The notes under the pieces are model-generated. The model ran no database searches. It was not told the origin of the DNA and saw only the letters and a program-made list of their open reading frames with translations. The translations under genes were made by a program, and so were the position numbers. This document shows positions 39,775 through 49,876 of a stretch of 64,000 nt of DNA, piece after piece. Position 1 is the first letter of the stretch; each line of letters opens with the position of its first letter. Origin of the DNA: an uncultured Comamonas sp. (GTDB taxonomy: Bacteria > Pseudomonadota > Gammaproteobacteria > Burkholderiales > Burkholderiaceae_C); the NCBI GenBank assembly GCA_947306475.1, contig CAMZGS010000008.1:1-64000 (forward strand), given 5' to 3'.

Positions 39775-40434
39775 CTAATCTGGCGGCAGGCCCAGCAGGG
39801 CCTGCTTGAGCGTCGGGTCAGCGGGGCGAGGGCCAAGCCAGATGCCCACCAGCGCATCGAAGAACATGCTCTCGGTGAAGGTGTCGGACTTGACGTTGCC
39901 GTTGTGCGAGACGATGGTGCCGGTGCCTGGCACCCAGTCCATGGTCAGCTCGTCGCCGGGCTGCAGCTTCTTGATGTCGGTGAACACCTTGCTGATCTGC
40001 AGCATGGAAGGTGCCAGACGGTAGAAGGTGGCCTTTTCGGTGTTGTTTTCCAGGCTGCGCAGGAACAGGCGCGAGAGCTCCTCGGCATCGATGGTGCGCA
40101 GCGGCACCAGCCGGATGCGCTTGGGGCCCTCCTGGGCGTTGATCTCGTCCAGGGTGTGCGCTTTCTTCGGCAGGTACAGCCCGGCGGCGTACACCTTGAA
40201 CATCAGCTTGTGGCGGATGCCGGCGCCGTTCAGTTGCAACGTGCTACCGTGCAGGGACAGTTGTGGTGCAAAGCGAACCTGGGCCAGTTCGATCGCGCCT
40301 GGGGCAGCAGTCGTGGAGACGGTGGGCGGCACAGCTGCGGCGCGCCCTGTGGCATGGCCCCAGGAAGTGGTCAGGGCACATGCGGCGCACACGGCGGCCA
40401 TGGCCAGGGAGCGGACGGTCTGGTCGGTCGGCAT
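39775..40434 (-). CDS. Chalcone isomerase-like family protein, paralog 1
   Basis: QLNGAGIRHKLMFKVYAAGLYLPKKAHTLDEI...GPKRIRLVPLRTIDAEELSRLF...GIWLGPRPADPTLKQALLG. Confidence 0.85.
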   Translation of the reverse strand: MPTDQTVRSLAMAAVCAACALTTSWGHATGRAAAVPPTVSTTAAPGAIELAQVRFAPQLSLHGSTLQLNGAGIRHKLMFKVYAAGLYLPKKAHTLDEINAQEGPKRIRLVPLRTIDAEELSRLFLRSLENNTEKATFYRLAPSMLQISKVFTDIKKLQPGDELTMDWVPGTGTIVSHNGNVKSDTFTESMFFDALVGIWLGPRPADPTLKQALLGLPPD

Positions 40435-40692
40435 GACAGGAATCCCTCGGTGCCCGCCTGCCCGGCGGGTGCATTGACTTTTTGTTGTGGAATGGACAGT
40501 TTTTTACGGCGTGTATCCATTGTCCGCAGGCCGGCCTGGGGCAGGGGTGATGTTTGAGCAATTAGCTGGTGTTAAAGCACTTTTGCAAGCAGTTGCCTTA
40601 AACTTGCCGGTTTTCCCAAAAACTGCCACCACTATCTTGTTCCAGGGAGAAGCTTTTCGCCCTGGATGACACTCCCAGGAGGTATCCACGAA

Positions 40693-41931
40693 ATGCAGGG
40701 TTTGCACTTGACCGCCGACTTGTACCAATGCGCTTGTGATCAGGCACTGATGATTTGTGCCGACACCATTGCACAGTTGTGCCGAAGTCAGACCCATGCC
40801 TCTGGCCTTACCCTGGTGGACGACAAATGGGTGAAGTTTCCCGAATGGCAGGGCCAGCCCGGCGGGGTGACGGGTACGGTGCTGCTGGCGGAGTCGCACC
40901 TGGCCATCCACACTTGGCCGGAGACGGGCAACGTCACCATCGACGTGTACGTGTGCAATTTCTCGGGCGACAACTCGGCCAAGGCGCAGAAGCTGATGGA
41001 TGGTGTCGTGGCCGCATACGCGCCCAGGGACGCCGTGCGCCAGCAGCTGTGGCGCGGTGACATTTCCACCGACACCGTGGGCCAGTACCCCTGGGTGATG
41101 GAGCGCCTGACCGACGATGCCGCCTTCGGTCTGCGCGCACACAACGTGCAGCGCTCGCAAACGCCGTTCCAGACGCTGGAGATGATGGACACGCCCAGCT
41201 TTGGCCGCGTGATGCGTCTGGACAACTGCTTCATGACCAGCGAGCGCGACGAATTCTTCTACCACGAGTGCATGGCCCACCCGGCAGCCACGGCGCACCC
41301 CCGGCCGCAGCAGGCGCTGATCATCGGCGGCGGCGATGGCGGCATGGCCGAAGAGTTGCTCAAACACAACACCATGCAGCGCGTGGTGCTGGCCGAGCTG
41401 GACGAGGCCGTCATCCAGGCCAGCAAGGAGCAGCTGCAGGCCGTGCACAATGGCGTCTGGAGCGATCCGCGCCTGCAGCTGCAGATTGGCGACGGCATGG
41501 CCTATGTCGATACGACCAGCGAGCGCTTTGACCTCATCGTCATGGACCTGACCGATCCGGACACGCCCGCCGGTTCGCTCTACAGCGCCCCGGCCCTGCA
41601 GCGCATGCAGCGTGTGCTCAATCCCGGCGGTGCGCTGGTGCTGCACCTGGGCAGCCCCATCTTCCACCCCGAGCAGGTGCGCAACCTGACCGCCACGCTG
41701 CGCCAGACCTTTGCCCAGGTGGCCTGCTATGGCGTGTACGTGCCGCTGTACGGCGCTTACTGGGGCATGGCGGTGTGCTCGGACACGCTGCAGCCGGCCA
41801 GCGTGGGCGCCGAGGTCATCGCCCAGCGCCTGGCCGAGCGCGGTGTGGGCGATCTGCAGTACTACAACGCCGACATTCATGGCGCGCTGTTTGCGCTGCC
41901 CAACTACTACCGCAAGCTGGTGCAGGACTGA
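40693..41931 (+). CDS. speDE: Fused S-adenosylmethionine decarboxylase proenzyme / spermidine synthase
   Basis: N-terminal AdoMetDC class 1b [27 protein letters not shown] (ESH self-cleavage site); C-terminal spermidine synthase [19 protein letters not shown] and [17 protein letters not shown]. Confidence 0.94.
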   Translation: MQGLHLTADLYQCACDQALMICADTIAQLCRSQTHASGLTLVDDKWVKFPEWQGQPGGVTGTVLLAESHLAIHTWPETGNVTIDVYVCNFSGDNSAKAQKLMDGVVAAYAPRDAVRQQLWRGDISTDTVGQYPWVMERLTDDAAFGLRAHNVQRSQTPFQTLEMMDTPSFGRVMRLDNCFMTSERDEFFYHECMAHPAATAHPRPQQALIIGGGDGGMAEELLKHNTMQRVVLAELDEAVIQASKEQLQAVHNGVWSDPRLQLQIGDGMAYVDTTSERFDLIVMDLTDPDTPAGSLYSAPALQRMQRVLNPGGALVLHLGSPIFHPEQVRNLTATLRQTFAQVACYGVYVPLYGAYWGMAVCSDTLQPASVGAEVIAQRLAERGVGDLQYYNADIHGALFALPNYYRKLVQD

Positions 41932-41956
41932 AGTTTGCCGATGCGGGGCAGTTCTT

Positions 41957-42051
41957 GAAAAAAGAGAGCTGCTTGCGTTGATGAAGCAACGGTTTCAAGG
42001 AAAAAATCCTTGAAACCGTTTTTATTTATGTGGATGCAGCTATTTAATTTT
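41957..42051 (+). repeat. Paired copy of the dispersed element
   Basis: AGCTGCTTGCGTTGATGAAGCAACGGTTTCAAGGAAAAAATCCTTGAAACCGTTTTTATTTATGTGGATGCAGCT; 75 nt AGCT-to-AGCT; between convergent genes. Confidence 0.75.
41989..42028 (+). terminator. Terminator-like hairpin formed by the inner palindrome of a repeat copy
   Basis: ACGGTTTCAAGG-AAAAAAT-CCTTGAAACCGT perfect 12-bp stem followed by TTTTTATTT. Confidence 0.65.
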
Positions 42052-42646
42052 GAGCATTTGTGCCCAGCAGCGCGGCCTTGAGTTGCTCATCGGCTGGCTG
42101 CGGGCCCAGCCAGATGCTCAGCAGCGCGGCGAAGAATTCCGGATCGTTCATCGGCGCAGATGGCGCCTGGTTGTTGATGCGAATGCTCAGCCCTGTGGCG
42201 GGCACCCAGTCCAGGCTGAAGCTGTCGCCCTTTTTCAGGCGCTTCTGGCGGGCGAACAGTTCGCTGATGTGCAGGATGCCGGGCACCAGGCGCGCAAACT
42301 GCTCGCGCTGCGTGTTGCGTTCGATGCCCTGGGTGAAGAGCTTGCCCAGTTCGTTGGCGTCGATGTCGCGCAGCATCTGCACCAGCAGCCGCTTGGGGCC
42401 GTCCTGCTCCACCACCTGCTGCAGGCTGTGCGCGGGCTGGCCCAGGTACAGCGCGGCGGTGTAGATCTGGAACACGGCCTTGCGCCGCGTGCCGCTGCCG
42501 TTGAGCTGCAGGCGCTGCTCGGCCAGTACCAGTTGCTCGGCGGGCACCGCGTCGTCGGCCTGCGCCATCGGCGCCAGGCCCAGTACGGCCAGCAGCCCGA
42601 ACACCAGGACGGGACGCGTCAGCGACCGCAGCGGAGGATGGATCAT
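42044..42646 (-). CDS. Chalcone isomerase-like family protein, paralog 2
   Basis: QLNGSGTRRKAVFQIYTAALYLGQPAHSLQQVV...GPKRLLVQMLRDIDANELGKLF...SIWLGPQPADEQLKAALLG; same architecture as 39775-40434. Confidence 0.85.
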   Translation of the reverse strand: MIHPPLRSLTRPVLVFGLLAVLGLAPMAQADDAVPAEQLVLAEQRLQLNGSGTRRKAVFQIYTAALYLGQPAHSLQQVVEQDGPKRLLVQMLRDIDANELGKLFTQGIERNTQREQFARLVPGILHISELFARQKRLKKGDSFSLDWVPATGLSIRINNQAPSAPMNDPEFFAALLSIWLGPQPADEQLKAALLGTNAQN

Positions 42647-42804
42647 GGCAGTCTCCAGAATAAAAATAAGAACGATCGTTCTTTTTCTGTTGCCATTGTC
42701 CCGACCTCGGTGACACAGGGCAAGGCCGAGGCGCGCCAATGGCGGGTAAATCCGCATGGGGATAACGCGAGAGTTCCTGGGCTGCGCCTGGAGGAGTGCA
42801 AGCC

Positions 42805-42832
42805 TTGTGGCGCGCTGCGGCTGCGCTACACT
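42805..42832 (+). promoter_or_regulatory. Candidate promoter upstream of the trp leader peptide
   Basis: TTGTGG - 16 nt - TACACT, with the leader ATG 8 nt after the -10. Confidence 0.4.
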
Positions 42833-42840
42833 CCCGTCCC

Positions 42841-42924
42841 ATGTTCATTCACTACGCGCGTATCGCAGGTTGTGCCGACCGGGGAGCCTGGCCCTGGCGT
42901 AAGCCTGCCCACTTGACCGCTTGA
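42841..42924 (+). CDS. Candidate trp operon leader peptide (27 aa)
   Basis: ATG...TGA encodes MFIHYARIAGCADRGAWPWRKPAHLTA with Trp-Pro-Trp, ~130 nt upstream of the trpE start; hairpins follow. Not in the supplied ORF track. Confidence 0.45.
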   Translation: MFIHYARIAGCADRGAWPWRKPAHLTA

Positions 42925-43057
42925 ATCGTGTGCCGCCCTGGCACGCACCCGTGGCCCCGCCCGATGCGCGTGGGCCGAAAGAGTGAACTGCAGCGCCCCG
43001 GTCTTCCTGTCACCCACGTCACCCAGCGGGTGCTGCGCCTCCCAAGGAAGTCCCCCC

Positions 43058-44557
43058 GTGATTACCGAGCTGGAATTTCAAAGCCTGGCACGTGCCGGCT
43101 ACCACCGCATCCCCCTGATGACCGAGGCGTTTGCCGACCTGGAAACGCCGCTGTCGCTGTACCTGAAGCTGGCGCACGCCCACGGCGATGGCTCCAACAG
43201 CTTTTTGCTGGAGTCTGTTGAAGGTGGCGAGCGTTTTGGCCGCTACAGCTTCATCGGCCTGCCTGCGCGCACCTTGCTGCGTGCCAGCGGCTTTGGTGAT
43301 GCTGCCAAGACCGAAGTCGTCACCGATGGCCAGGTGGTGGAGACGCACCATGGCAATCCGCTGGATTTCATCGCCCAGTACCAGCAGCGCCTGAAAGTGG
43401 CGCTGGTGCCTGGCCTGCCGCGCTTTTGCGGTGGTCTGGCCGGTTACTTTGGCTACGATGCGGTGCGCTACATCGAGCCCAAACTGGAGAAGACCTGCCC
43501 GCCCGATGGCATCGACTGCCCCGACATCCTGCTGCTGCAATGCGAAGAGTTGGCGGTGATCGACAACCTCTCGGGCAAGCTGTACTTCATCGTCTATGCC
43601 GACCCTAGCCGCCCCGAAAGCTACAGCCGTGCCAAAAAGCGCATGCGCGAATTGAAGGAGCTGCTGCGCTACTCGGTCAGCGTGCCGCAGATCAAAGGCG
43701 GCGACAGCCATCCGGCGCAGCGCAGCTTTGCCAAGCAGGACTATCTGGCTGCAGTGCAAAGGGCCAAGGATCTGATTGCGGCGGGCGACTTTATGCAGGT
43801 GCAAGTGGGCCAGCGCATCCACAAGCGCTACACCGAATCGCCTTTGAGCCTGTACCGCGCGCTGCGCTCGCTCAACCCCTCGCCCTATATGTACTTCTAC
43901 AACTTTGGCGACTTCCAGGTGGTGGGCTCCAGCCCCGAAATTCTGGTGCGCCAGGACAAAGTGGAAGGTGGCGAAAAAATCACCATCCGCCCGCTGGCCG
44001 GCACCCGCCCGCGCGGCGCCACGCAGGAAGTGGATCTGGCCACCGAGCAGGAACTGCTGGCCGATCCCAAGGAGCGCGCCGAGCACGTGATGCTGATCGA
44101 CCTGGCGCGCAACGACATTGGCCGCATTGCCAAGACCGGCAGCGTCAAGGTCACCGAAGCCTTTGTGGTGGAGCGCTACAGCCATGTGATGCACATCGTC
44201 AGCAACGTCGAGGGCATTTTGAAGGACGGCCTGAGCAGCATGGACGTGCTCAAGGCCACCTTCCCGGCAGGCACGCTCTCGGGTGCGCCCAAGGTGCACG
44301 CCATGGAGCTGATCGACCAGTTGGAGCCGACCAAACGCGGCATCTACGGTGGTGCGGTGGGTTACTTGAGCTTTGCCGGCCACATGGACATGGCCATTGC
44401 CATTCGCACCGGCGTGATCAAGGACGGCACGCTGTATGTGCAAGCTGCTGCGGGCGTGGTGGCCGATTCCGTGCCCGAGCTGGAGTGGCAGGAAACCGAA
44501 CACAAGGCACGCGCCCTGCTGCGCGCGGCAGAACTGGTCGAGGAGGGCCTGGAATGA
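43058..44557 (+). CDS. trpE: Anthranilate synthase component I
   Basis: GTG start [86 protein letters not shown]. Confidence 0.95.
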   Translation: MITELEFQSLARAGYHRIPLMTEAFADLETPLSLYLKLAHAHGDGSNSFLLESVEGGERFGRYSFIGLPARTLLRASGFGDAAKTEVVTDGQVVETHHGNPLDFIAQYQQRLKVALVPGLPRFCGGLAGYFGYDAVRYIEPKLEKTCPPDGIDCPDILLLQCEELAVIDNLSGKLYFIVYADPSRPESYSRAKKRMRELKELLRYSVSVPQIKGGDSHPAQRSFAKQDYLAAVQRAKDLIAAGDFMQVQVGQRIHKRYTESPLSLYRALRSLNPSPYMYFYNFGDFQVVGSSPEILVRQDKVEGGEKITIRPLAGTRPRGATQEVDLATEQELLADPKERAEHVMLIDLARNDIGRIAKTGSVKVTEAFVVERYSHVMHIVSNVEGILKDGLSSMDVLKATFPAGTLSGAPKVHAMELIDQLEPTKRGIYGGAVGYLSFAGHMDMAIAIRTGVIKDGTLYVQAAAGVVADSVPELEWQETEHKARALLRAAELVEEGLE

Positions 44558-45135
44558 AAGTCCTGATGCTGGATAACTACGACAGCTTTACCTACAACAT
44601 CGTGCAGTACCTGGGCGAGCTGGGCGCCGAGGTGCTGGTCGTGCGCAACGACGAAATGACGCTGGAGCAGCTCATCGAGCTGGTCGAGCGCGAGGGCGTG
44701 CAGCGCATCGTGATCTCGCCCGGCCCGTGCTCGCCGGCCGAAGCGGGCATTTCCGTGGCCACCATCCAGCACTTTGCCGGCAAGCTGCCGCTGCTGGGCG
44801 TGTGCCTGGGCCACCAGGCCATTGGCGCGGCCTTTGGTGGCGACATCATCCGCGCGGGCCAGCAGATGCATGGCAAGACCAGCGTCATCACCACCGACCA
44901 AAAGGGCGTGTTTGCCGGACTGCCGCAGCATTTCACCGTCAACCGCTACCACTCGCTGGTCATCGACCGCGCCACGCTGCCCGACTGCCTGGCGGTGACG
45001 GCCACCAGCGAGGACGGCGAAATCCAGGGCGTGCGCCACAAGCTGCTGCCGGTAGAGGGTGTGCAGTTCCACCCGGAAAGCATCCTCACCGAGCACGGTC
45101 ACGCCATGCTGAAAAACTTTTTGCAGCAGCCCTGA
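44554..45135 (+). CDS. trpG: Anthranilate/aminodeoxychorismate synthase component II
   Basis: [49 protein letters not shown] overlap with trpE. Confidence 0.95.
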   Translation: MKVLMLDNYDSFTYNIVQYLGELGAEVLVVRNDEMTLEQLIELVEREGVQRIVISPGPCSPAEAGISVATIQHFAGKLPLLGVCLGHQAIGAAFGGDIIRAGQQMHGKTSVITTDQKGVFAGLPQHFTVNRYHSLVIDRATLPDCLAVTATSEDGEIQGVRHKLLPVEGVQFHPESILTEHGHAMLKNFLQQP

Positions 45136-45171
45136 CCCGTACTTCCCAGGCCATCCACTGCGGTGGCCTTT

Positions 45172-45268
45172 GTTTTGATAGCTGCAAGCGCAGGATACAC
45201 AAGGGTTTCATATCAAAAATCCCTGGAAATCATTGATTGGCAAGCGCCTGCAGCTCCTGAATTCAGAG
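45172..45268 (+). repeat. Paired copy of the dispersed element between trpG and trpD
   Basis: AGCTGCAAGCGCAGGATACACAAGGGTTTCATATCAAAAATCCCTGGAAATCATTGATTGGCAAGCGCCTGCAGCT; 76 nt AGCT-to-AGCT. Confidence 0.75.
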
Positions 45269-45274
45269 AAAGCC

Positions 45275-46327
45275 ATGTCCAACACCCACCACGTGAACAC
45301 CATCACCCCGCAGGAAGCGCTGCAACGCACCATCGAGCACCGCGAAATTTTCCACGACGAGATGCTGCACCTGATGCGCCTGATCATGCGCGGCGAGCTC
45401 TCGCCGGTCATGACCGCGGCCATCATCACCGGCCTGCGCGTGAAGAAGGAAACCATTGGCGAAATTTCCGCCGCAGCCGAGGTGATGCGCGAGTTCTCCA
45501 ACAAGGTGCAGGTGCATGACAAGACCCATCTGGTCGATATCGTCGGCACCGGCGGCGACGGCGCCAACACCTTCAACATCTCCACCTGCGCGACCTTTGT
45601 GATCGCCGCGGCGGGCGGCAAGGTCAGCAAGCACGGCGGGCGCAGCGTGAGCAGCAAGTCCGGCAGCGCCGACGCCATGGAAGCGCTGGGCGTGAACATC
45701 AACCTCAAGCCCGAACAGATTGCCGATTGCATCCGCGACGTGGGCATCGGCTTCATGTTCGCGCCCAACCACCACCCCGCCATGAAGAACGTGGCCCCCG
45801 TGCGCAAGGAACTGGGCGTGCGCACCATCTTCAACATCCTGGGCCCCCTGACCAACCCCGCCGGCGCGCCCAACATCCTGATGGGCGTGTTCCACGAAGA
45901 CCTGGTCGGCATCCAGGTGCGCGCGCTGCAGCGCCTCGGCGCTGAGCATGCGCTGGTGGTCTATGGCCGCGATGGGCTGGACGAGATCAGCCTGGGCGCC
46001 GGCACCATGGTCGGTGAACTCAAGGACGGCGTGGTGCGCGAGTACGAAATCCACCCCGAAGACTTTGGTCTGCGCATGGCGGGCACCCGCGCGCTCAAGG
46101 TCGAAACGCCCGAAGACTCCAAGGCCATGCTCATGGGCGTGCTGCAGGGTGAGCCCGGCCCGGCGCGCGACATCGTCTGCCTGAACGCCGGTGCGGCGCT
46201 GTATGCGGCCAACGTGGTCACGAGCATCGAGGAAGGTCTGCAGCGCGCGCAGGCAGTGATTGATAGCGGCGCAGCGCTCAAAAAGCTGCACGAGCTGGTG
46301 GCCTATAGCCAAAAGCTCAGCGCATGA
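45275..46327 (+). CDS. trpD: Anthranilate phosphoribosyltransferase
   Basis: [53 protein letters not shown]. Confidence 0.96.
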   Translation: MSNTHHVNTITPQEALQRTIEHREIFHDEMLHLMRLIMRGELSPVMTAAIITGLRVKKETIGEISAAAEVMREFSNKVQVHDKTHLVDIVGTGGDGANTFNISTCATFVIAAAGGKVSKHGGRSVSSKSGSADAMEALGVNINLKPEQIADCIRDVGIGFMFAPNHHPAMKNVAPVRKELGVRTIFNILGPLTNPAGAPNILMGVFHEDLVGIQVRALQRLGAEHALVVYGRDGLDEISLGAGTMVGELKDGVVREYEIHPEDFGLRMAGTRALKVETPEDSKAMLMGVLQGEPGPARDIVCLNAGAALYAANVVTSIEEGLQRAQAVIDSGAALKKLHELVAYSQKLSA

Positions 46328-46503
46328 GCCTGCTCGATGCCCCCATTTGGAGCGACCCCGGCACGTGGATTGTGCTGGGCGTGTCGCTGCTGTTTATCGT
46401 TGTCGGTGCGGCCATGCACTACATCATCATGAAGGTGGTGCGTGCCCCGCACAGCGCACCAGCGCCCAGCCCGATCAAGAACACCGAGGAAAGCCATGTC
46501 TGA
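46324..46503 (+). CDS. Small single-TM protein (59 aa) between trpD and trpC
   Basis: Direct translation [62 protein letters not shown] overlaps the trpD TGA and the end overlaps the trpC ATG. Below the ORF-track cutoff. Confidence 0.6.
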   Translation: MSLLDAPIWSDPGTWIVLGVSLLFIVVGAAMHYIIMKVVRAPHSAPAPSPIKNTEESHV

Positions 46504-47299
46504 CATCCTGAAAAAAATCTGCGACGTAAAGGTGCAGGAAGTTGCCGCCGCGAAAAAGGCCGTACCGCTTGCCGAAATGCGCCGCGATGCGGAAAGCCGC
46601 CTGTCCACGCGCGACTTTGTGGGCGCGCTGCGCGCCAAGATCGCAAAAGGCCAGGCGGGCGTGATTGCCGAGGTCAAGAAGGCCAGCCCCAGCAAGGGCG
46701 TGATCCGCCCGGACTTTGACCCCGTGGACATTGCGCAAAGCTACATGGTGGGCAACGGCAAGATCAGCGCGGCGTGCCTCTCGGTGCTGACCGACCGCCA
46801 GTTCTTCCAGGGCCAGCCCGACTACCTCAAGCAGGCGCGCGCCAGCACGCTGCTGCCGGTGTTGCGCAAGGACTTCATGGTCGATCCGTACCAGATCTAC
46901 GAGTCGCGCGCCATGGGCGCCGATTGCGTGCTGCTGATTGCCGCCTGCCTGGACGATGCGCTGATGGCCGAGATGGAGCAGATCGCGCACAGCCTGGAGA
47001 TGGCGGTGCTGGTGGAAGTACACGACGCTGAAGAAATGCAGCGGGCACTCAAATTGAAAACCCCGCTGGTGGGCGTGAACAACCGCAACCTGCGCACCTT
47101 TGAAGTCGATATCCAGACCACGCTCCAGCTGCAAAAGGAAGTGCCTGCCGATCGCCTGCTGGTGACCGAATCGGGCATCCTGACCCAGGACGATGTGAAG
47201 ACCATGCGCGATGCCGGCATCCACAGCTTTCTGGTGGGTGAGGCCTTCATGCGCGCGCCCGATCCGGGGCAGGCGCTGGCCAGGCTGTTTGCGGCCTGA
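46496..47299 (+). CDS. trpC: Indole-3-glycerol phosphate synthase
   Basis: [69 protein letters not shown]. Confidence 0.96.
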   Translation: MSDILKKICDVKVQEVAAAKKAVPLAEMRRDAESRLSTRDFVGALRAKIAKGQAGVIAEVKKASPSKGVIRPDFDPVDIAQSYMVGNGKISAACLSVLTDRQFFQGQPDYLKQARASTLLPVLRKDFMVDPYQIYESRAMGADCVLLIAACLDDALMAEMEQIAHSLEMAVLVEVHDAEEMQRALKLKTPLVGVNNRNLRTFEVDIQTTLQLQKEVPADRLLVTESGILTQDDVKTMRDAGIHSFLVGEAFMRAPDPGQALARLFAA

Positions 47300-47437
47300 T
47301 GCCAGCCTGTACCTGGCAACTGTGCCTGGCGTGTGGGGGCGCCGCCCCTGGGCCGGAGTTGGTAGCTGCGCGCTGGCTGGACGCCATGGGGACATCCCCC
47401 CCATGGAGCGCCTGGTTTTCTCCCTAGAATCGCCCGT

Positions 47438-49792
47438 TTGTTTCTTTGTGTAAACAAGGCCGCTGTGCTGCATCTGCTCCTGCCCCCCACCGATCGTTAC
47501 CGCCGTGAATGGTGGTGGCTGGCGCTGGCGTGGCTGGTCATCGGAGTGCTGCTGTCGCTGGGGCTTGGGCTGCACTACCAGGGCATCGTCCGGGGCGAGC
47601 GCCAGCATCTGGCGCATCATGCCTCCGTGGTGCGCGACAACCTGGCGCGCCAGTTGCAGGTCATCGACCGGGCGCTGCTGCGGCTGCGGGATGTGGTTTC
47701 CAGCACCCCGGATCTGGAGCTGGGTGGCGCCGCCCTGGCGCGGGAGCGCGCCCAGCCGCTGGTCGATGCCATGGAGGGAGTAGGCACCTTCACCTGGGTG
47801 TGGCTGGATGCCCAGGGGCAGGTGCGGGCCAGCAATCTGGAGCAGCTGCTGGGCAAGGACCTGAGCGATTGTCCCTGCTTTCGCTCCGCGCAGCAGCACC
47901 CGAAGCACGACCGCCTGCTGGTTGGCACGCCGTTCGAGTCTGGCCATGGGCTGTGGAAGCTGCCTCTGGCGCGCGCGGTGTGGGCGGCCGATGGCAGTGT
48001 TCAGGGCGTGCTCATCGTGGCGCTGCACCCTAGGGACTTTGCCACCCTGCTGCGCTCGGTGGTGTACGCGCCGGACATGTACGTCATGCTGATCCACGAT
48101 CAGGGGCAGCGCTTTGTCTGGGAAAAGCAGCCGGGCCGGGAAGATCAGGCAGACGCGGATGAACAGGAGGAGGCCGCCCTGCCAGAGCCGGCGCGCGTGC
48201 TGGCCCAGCTGCGCGACAGCGGGGCGCAGCAGCTCATGCTGCGGGACGTGTTGCAGGACGGTCAGCAGCAGCAACTGGTGGCGGTGCATGCGGTGCAGCC
48301 AGCGGGGCTGGACATGGACCACCACCTGGTGGTGGCCGTGGGGCGCAGCGTGCGGGCCGTGTTCTCGTCCTGGCGCGTGCTGCTGTGGAGTGCGCTGGCG
48401 TTTTATGTGCTGGTGGGTCTGGGGGTGGCGCATGGCCTGCACCTGATGCAGCAGCACCTGCGCCGTCAGGAGCAATCGCTGCAGGACAAGAACCAGGCGC
48501 TGGACAACCTGTGGCATGCCGTGCTGGTGGCCACTGGCCAGGGCGTGTGGGACTGCAATCCGCGCACCGGGGTGGCCTACTACTCCATGGCCTGGAAGGC
48601 GCTGCTCGGCTACGACGATGCCGATATCGGCAGCAGCATTCAGGAATGGGCGCAGCGCGTGCATCCGGAGGACTGGCCGCGCGTGCAGGAGGAGTGGCAG
48701 CGCTGCCTGGATGGCAGCAGCATGGAGTTCGACTGCGTGCACCGCCTGCGCACCAAGGACGGCAGCTACCGCTGGACGCACGGCAAGGGCCGCGTCATCA
48801 AGACCGATGTGCATGGCTATCCGCTGCGCGTGGTGGGCACCAACACCGATCTGACCGAACTCAAGCGCCAGGCCGTGGAGCTGCAGGAAGCCCAGTCCAT
48901 GCTGCAACACCTGCTCCATGCCATGCCGGTGGGTTTGTGCATGGTCGATGAGCAGCGGCGCGTGTACTTTCGCAATCAGCGCTTCATGGACTACTTCGGC
49001 TACAGCGAGGCCGAGGTGCCCACCATGGACGAATGGGCGGTGCGTGCCTACCCCGATCCCGAATACCGCAACCAGGTGGGAGGGGAGTGGCGCCGGGCAC
49101 TGGAGCATGCGGCCACGCACGATGGCTACATCCCCAGCCAGGAGTACCGCATCACGACCAGGTCCGGGCAGGTCATGCTGGTGGCCATCGGTGGCCTGCG
49201 CTTTGGCAGCAACCTGCTGGTCACCTTTGTGGACCGCACCGCCGAACACAACTACAGCACCATGCTGGAGCAGCTGGCCTTTGTCGATGCCCTGACCGGT
49301 CTGCCCAACCGGCGCCAGTTCGACCAGCGGCTGCAATACGAATGGCTGCGCTGCCGCCGCAACCAGCAGCATCTGGCGGTGCTGATGATCGACATCGACT
49401 ACTTCAAGCAGTACAACGACCACTACGGCCACCAGAAGGGCGACGAATGCCTGCGCGCGGTGGCCGATGTGCTGCGCACGTGCATGGGGCGCTCCTACGA
49501 TCTGGTGGCGCGTTATGGGGGCGAGGAGTTTGTCTGCCTGCTGCCCGAGTGCACGCTGGCGGGTGCCCGGGAAAAGGCCCGGCAGATGTTGCAGGCGGTG
49601 CGCAATCTGCAACTGCCGCATGCGGCCGCCAAGGGCGAGGTGCAACTGGTGAGCATCAGCGTGGGCGTGGCGTCGCAGGTGCCCGACATGCAGGGGCAGC
49701 CCGAGCAGCTGCTGGCCCAGGCCGATGCGCAGCTGTATGCCGCCAAGGAGGCAGGGCGCAACCGCGTGCATGCTGCAGCTATCGAAAGCTAA
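47438..49792 (+). CDS. Diguanylate cyclase with periplasmic sensor, PAS domains and GGEEF domain
   Basis: VARYGGEEFVCLLPE with RSYD I-site; two TM segments flank a periplasmic region; PAS/PAC segments. Start codon uncertain. Confidence 0.92.
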   Translation: MFLCVNKAAVLHLLLPPTDRYRREWWWLALAWLVIGVLLSLGLGLHYQGIVRGERQHLAHHASVVRDNLARQLQVIDRALLRLRDVVSSTPDLELGGAALARERAQPLVDAMEGVGTFTWVWLDAQGQVRASNLEQLLGKDLSDCPCFRSAQQHPKHDRLLVGTPFESGHGLWKLPLARAVWAADGSVQGVLIVALHPRDFATLLRSVVYAPDMYVMLIHDQGQRFVWEKQPGREDQADADEQEEAALPEPARVLAQLRDSGAQQLMLRDVLQDGQQQQLVAVHAVQPAGLDMDHHLVVAVGRSVRAVFSSWRVLLWSALAFYVLVGLGVAHGLHLMQQHLRRQEQSLQDKNQALDNLWHAVLVATGQGVWDCNPRTGVAYYSMAWKALLGYDDADIGSSIQEWAQRVHPEDWPRVQEEWQRCLDGSSMEFDCVHRLRTKDGSYRWTHGKGRVIKTDVHGYPLRVVGTNTDLTELKRQAVELQEAQSMLQHLLHAMPVGLCMVDEQRRVYFRNQRFMDYFGYSEAEVPTMDEWAVRAYPDPEYRNQVGGEWRRALEHAATHDGYIPSQEYRITTRSGQVMLVAIGGLRFGSNLLVTFVDRTAEHNYSTMLEQLAFVDALTGLPNRRQFDQRLQYEWLRCRRNQQHLAVLMIDIDYFKQYNDHYGHQKGDECLRAVADVLRTCMGRSYDLVARYGGEEFVCLLPECTLAGAREKARQMLQAVRNLQLPHAAAKGEVQLVSISVGVASQVPDMQGQPEQLLAQADAQLYAAKEAGRNRVHAAAIES

Positions 49793-49873
49793 GCGCCTTG
49801 CGCTGATTTACAAACGATTTCAAGGCACTTATGTGCTAAAAACGTTTCTTCTTCAGCGGAACAAGCTACAAGT
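49787..49873 (+). repeat. Degenerate paired copy of the dispersed element
   Basis: AGCTAAGCGCCTTGCGCTGATTTACAAACGATTTCAAGG...CAGCGGAACAAGCT; 81 nt AGCT-to-AGCT; contains the stop codon of the upstream gene. Confidence 0.55.
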
Positions 49874-49876
49874 TTT

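Noticed and set aside
40555-40620. Possible further decayed copy of the dispersed repeat upstream of speDE (AGCTGGTGTTAAAGCAC...GCAAGCAGTTGCC)
   Set aside because: Only short motif-level similarity and wrong spacing; not distinguishable from chance by eye.
46475-49771. Very long minus-strand ORF (1098 aa) opposite trpC and the GGDEF gene; similar long antisense ORFs at 3145-4980, 6502-8787, 15241-17112, 38048-39631 and 53840-56407
   Set aside because: Composition (His/Gln/Gly/Arg-rich, low-complexity) is typical of shadow frames opposite GC-rich genes; the opposite strand carries clear conserved proteins.
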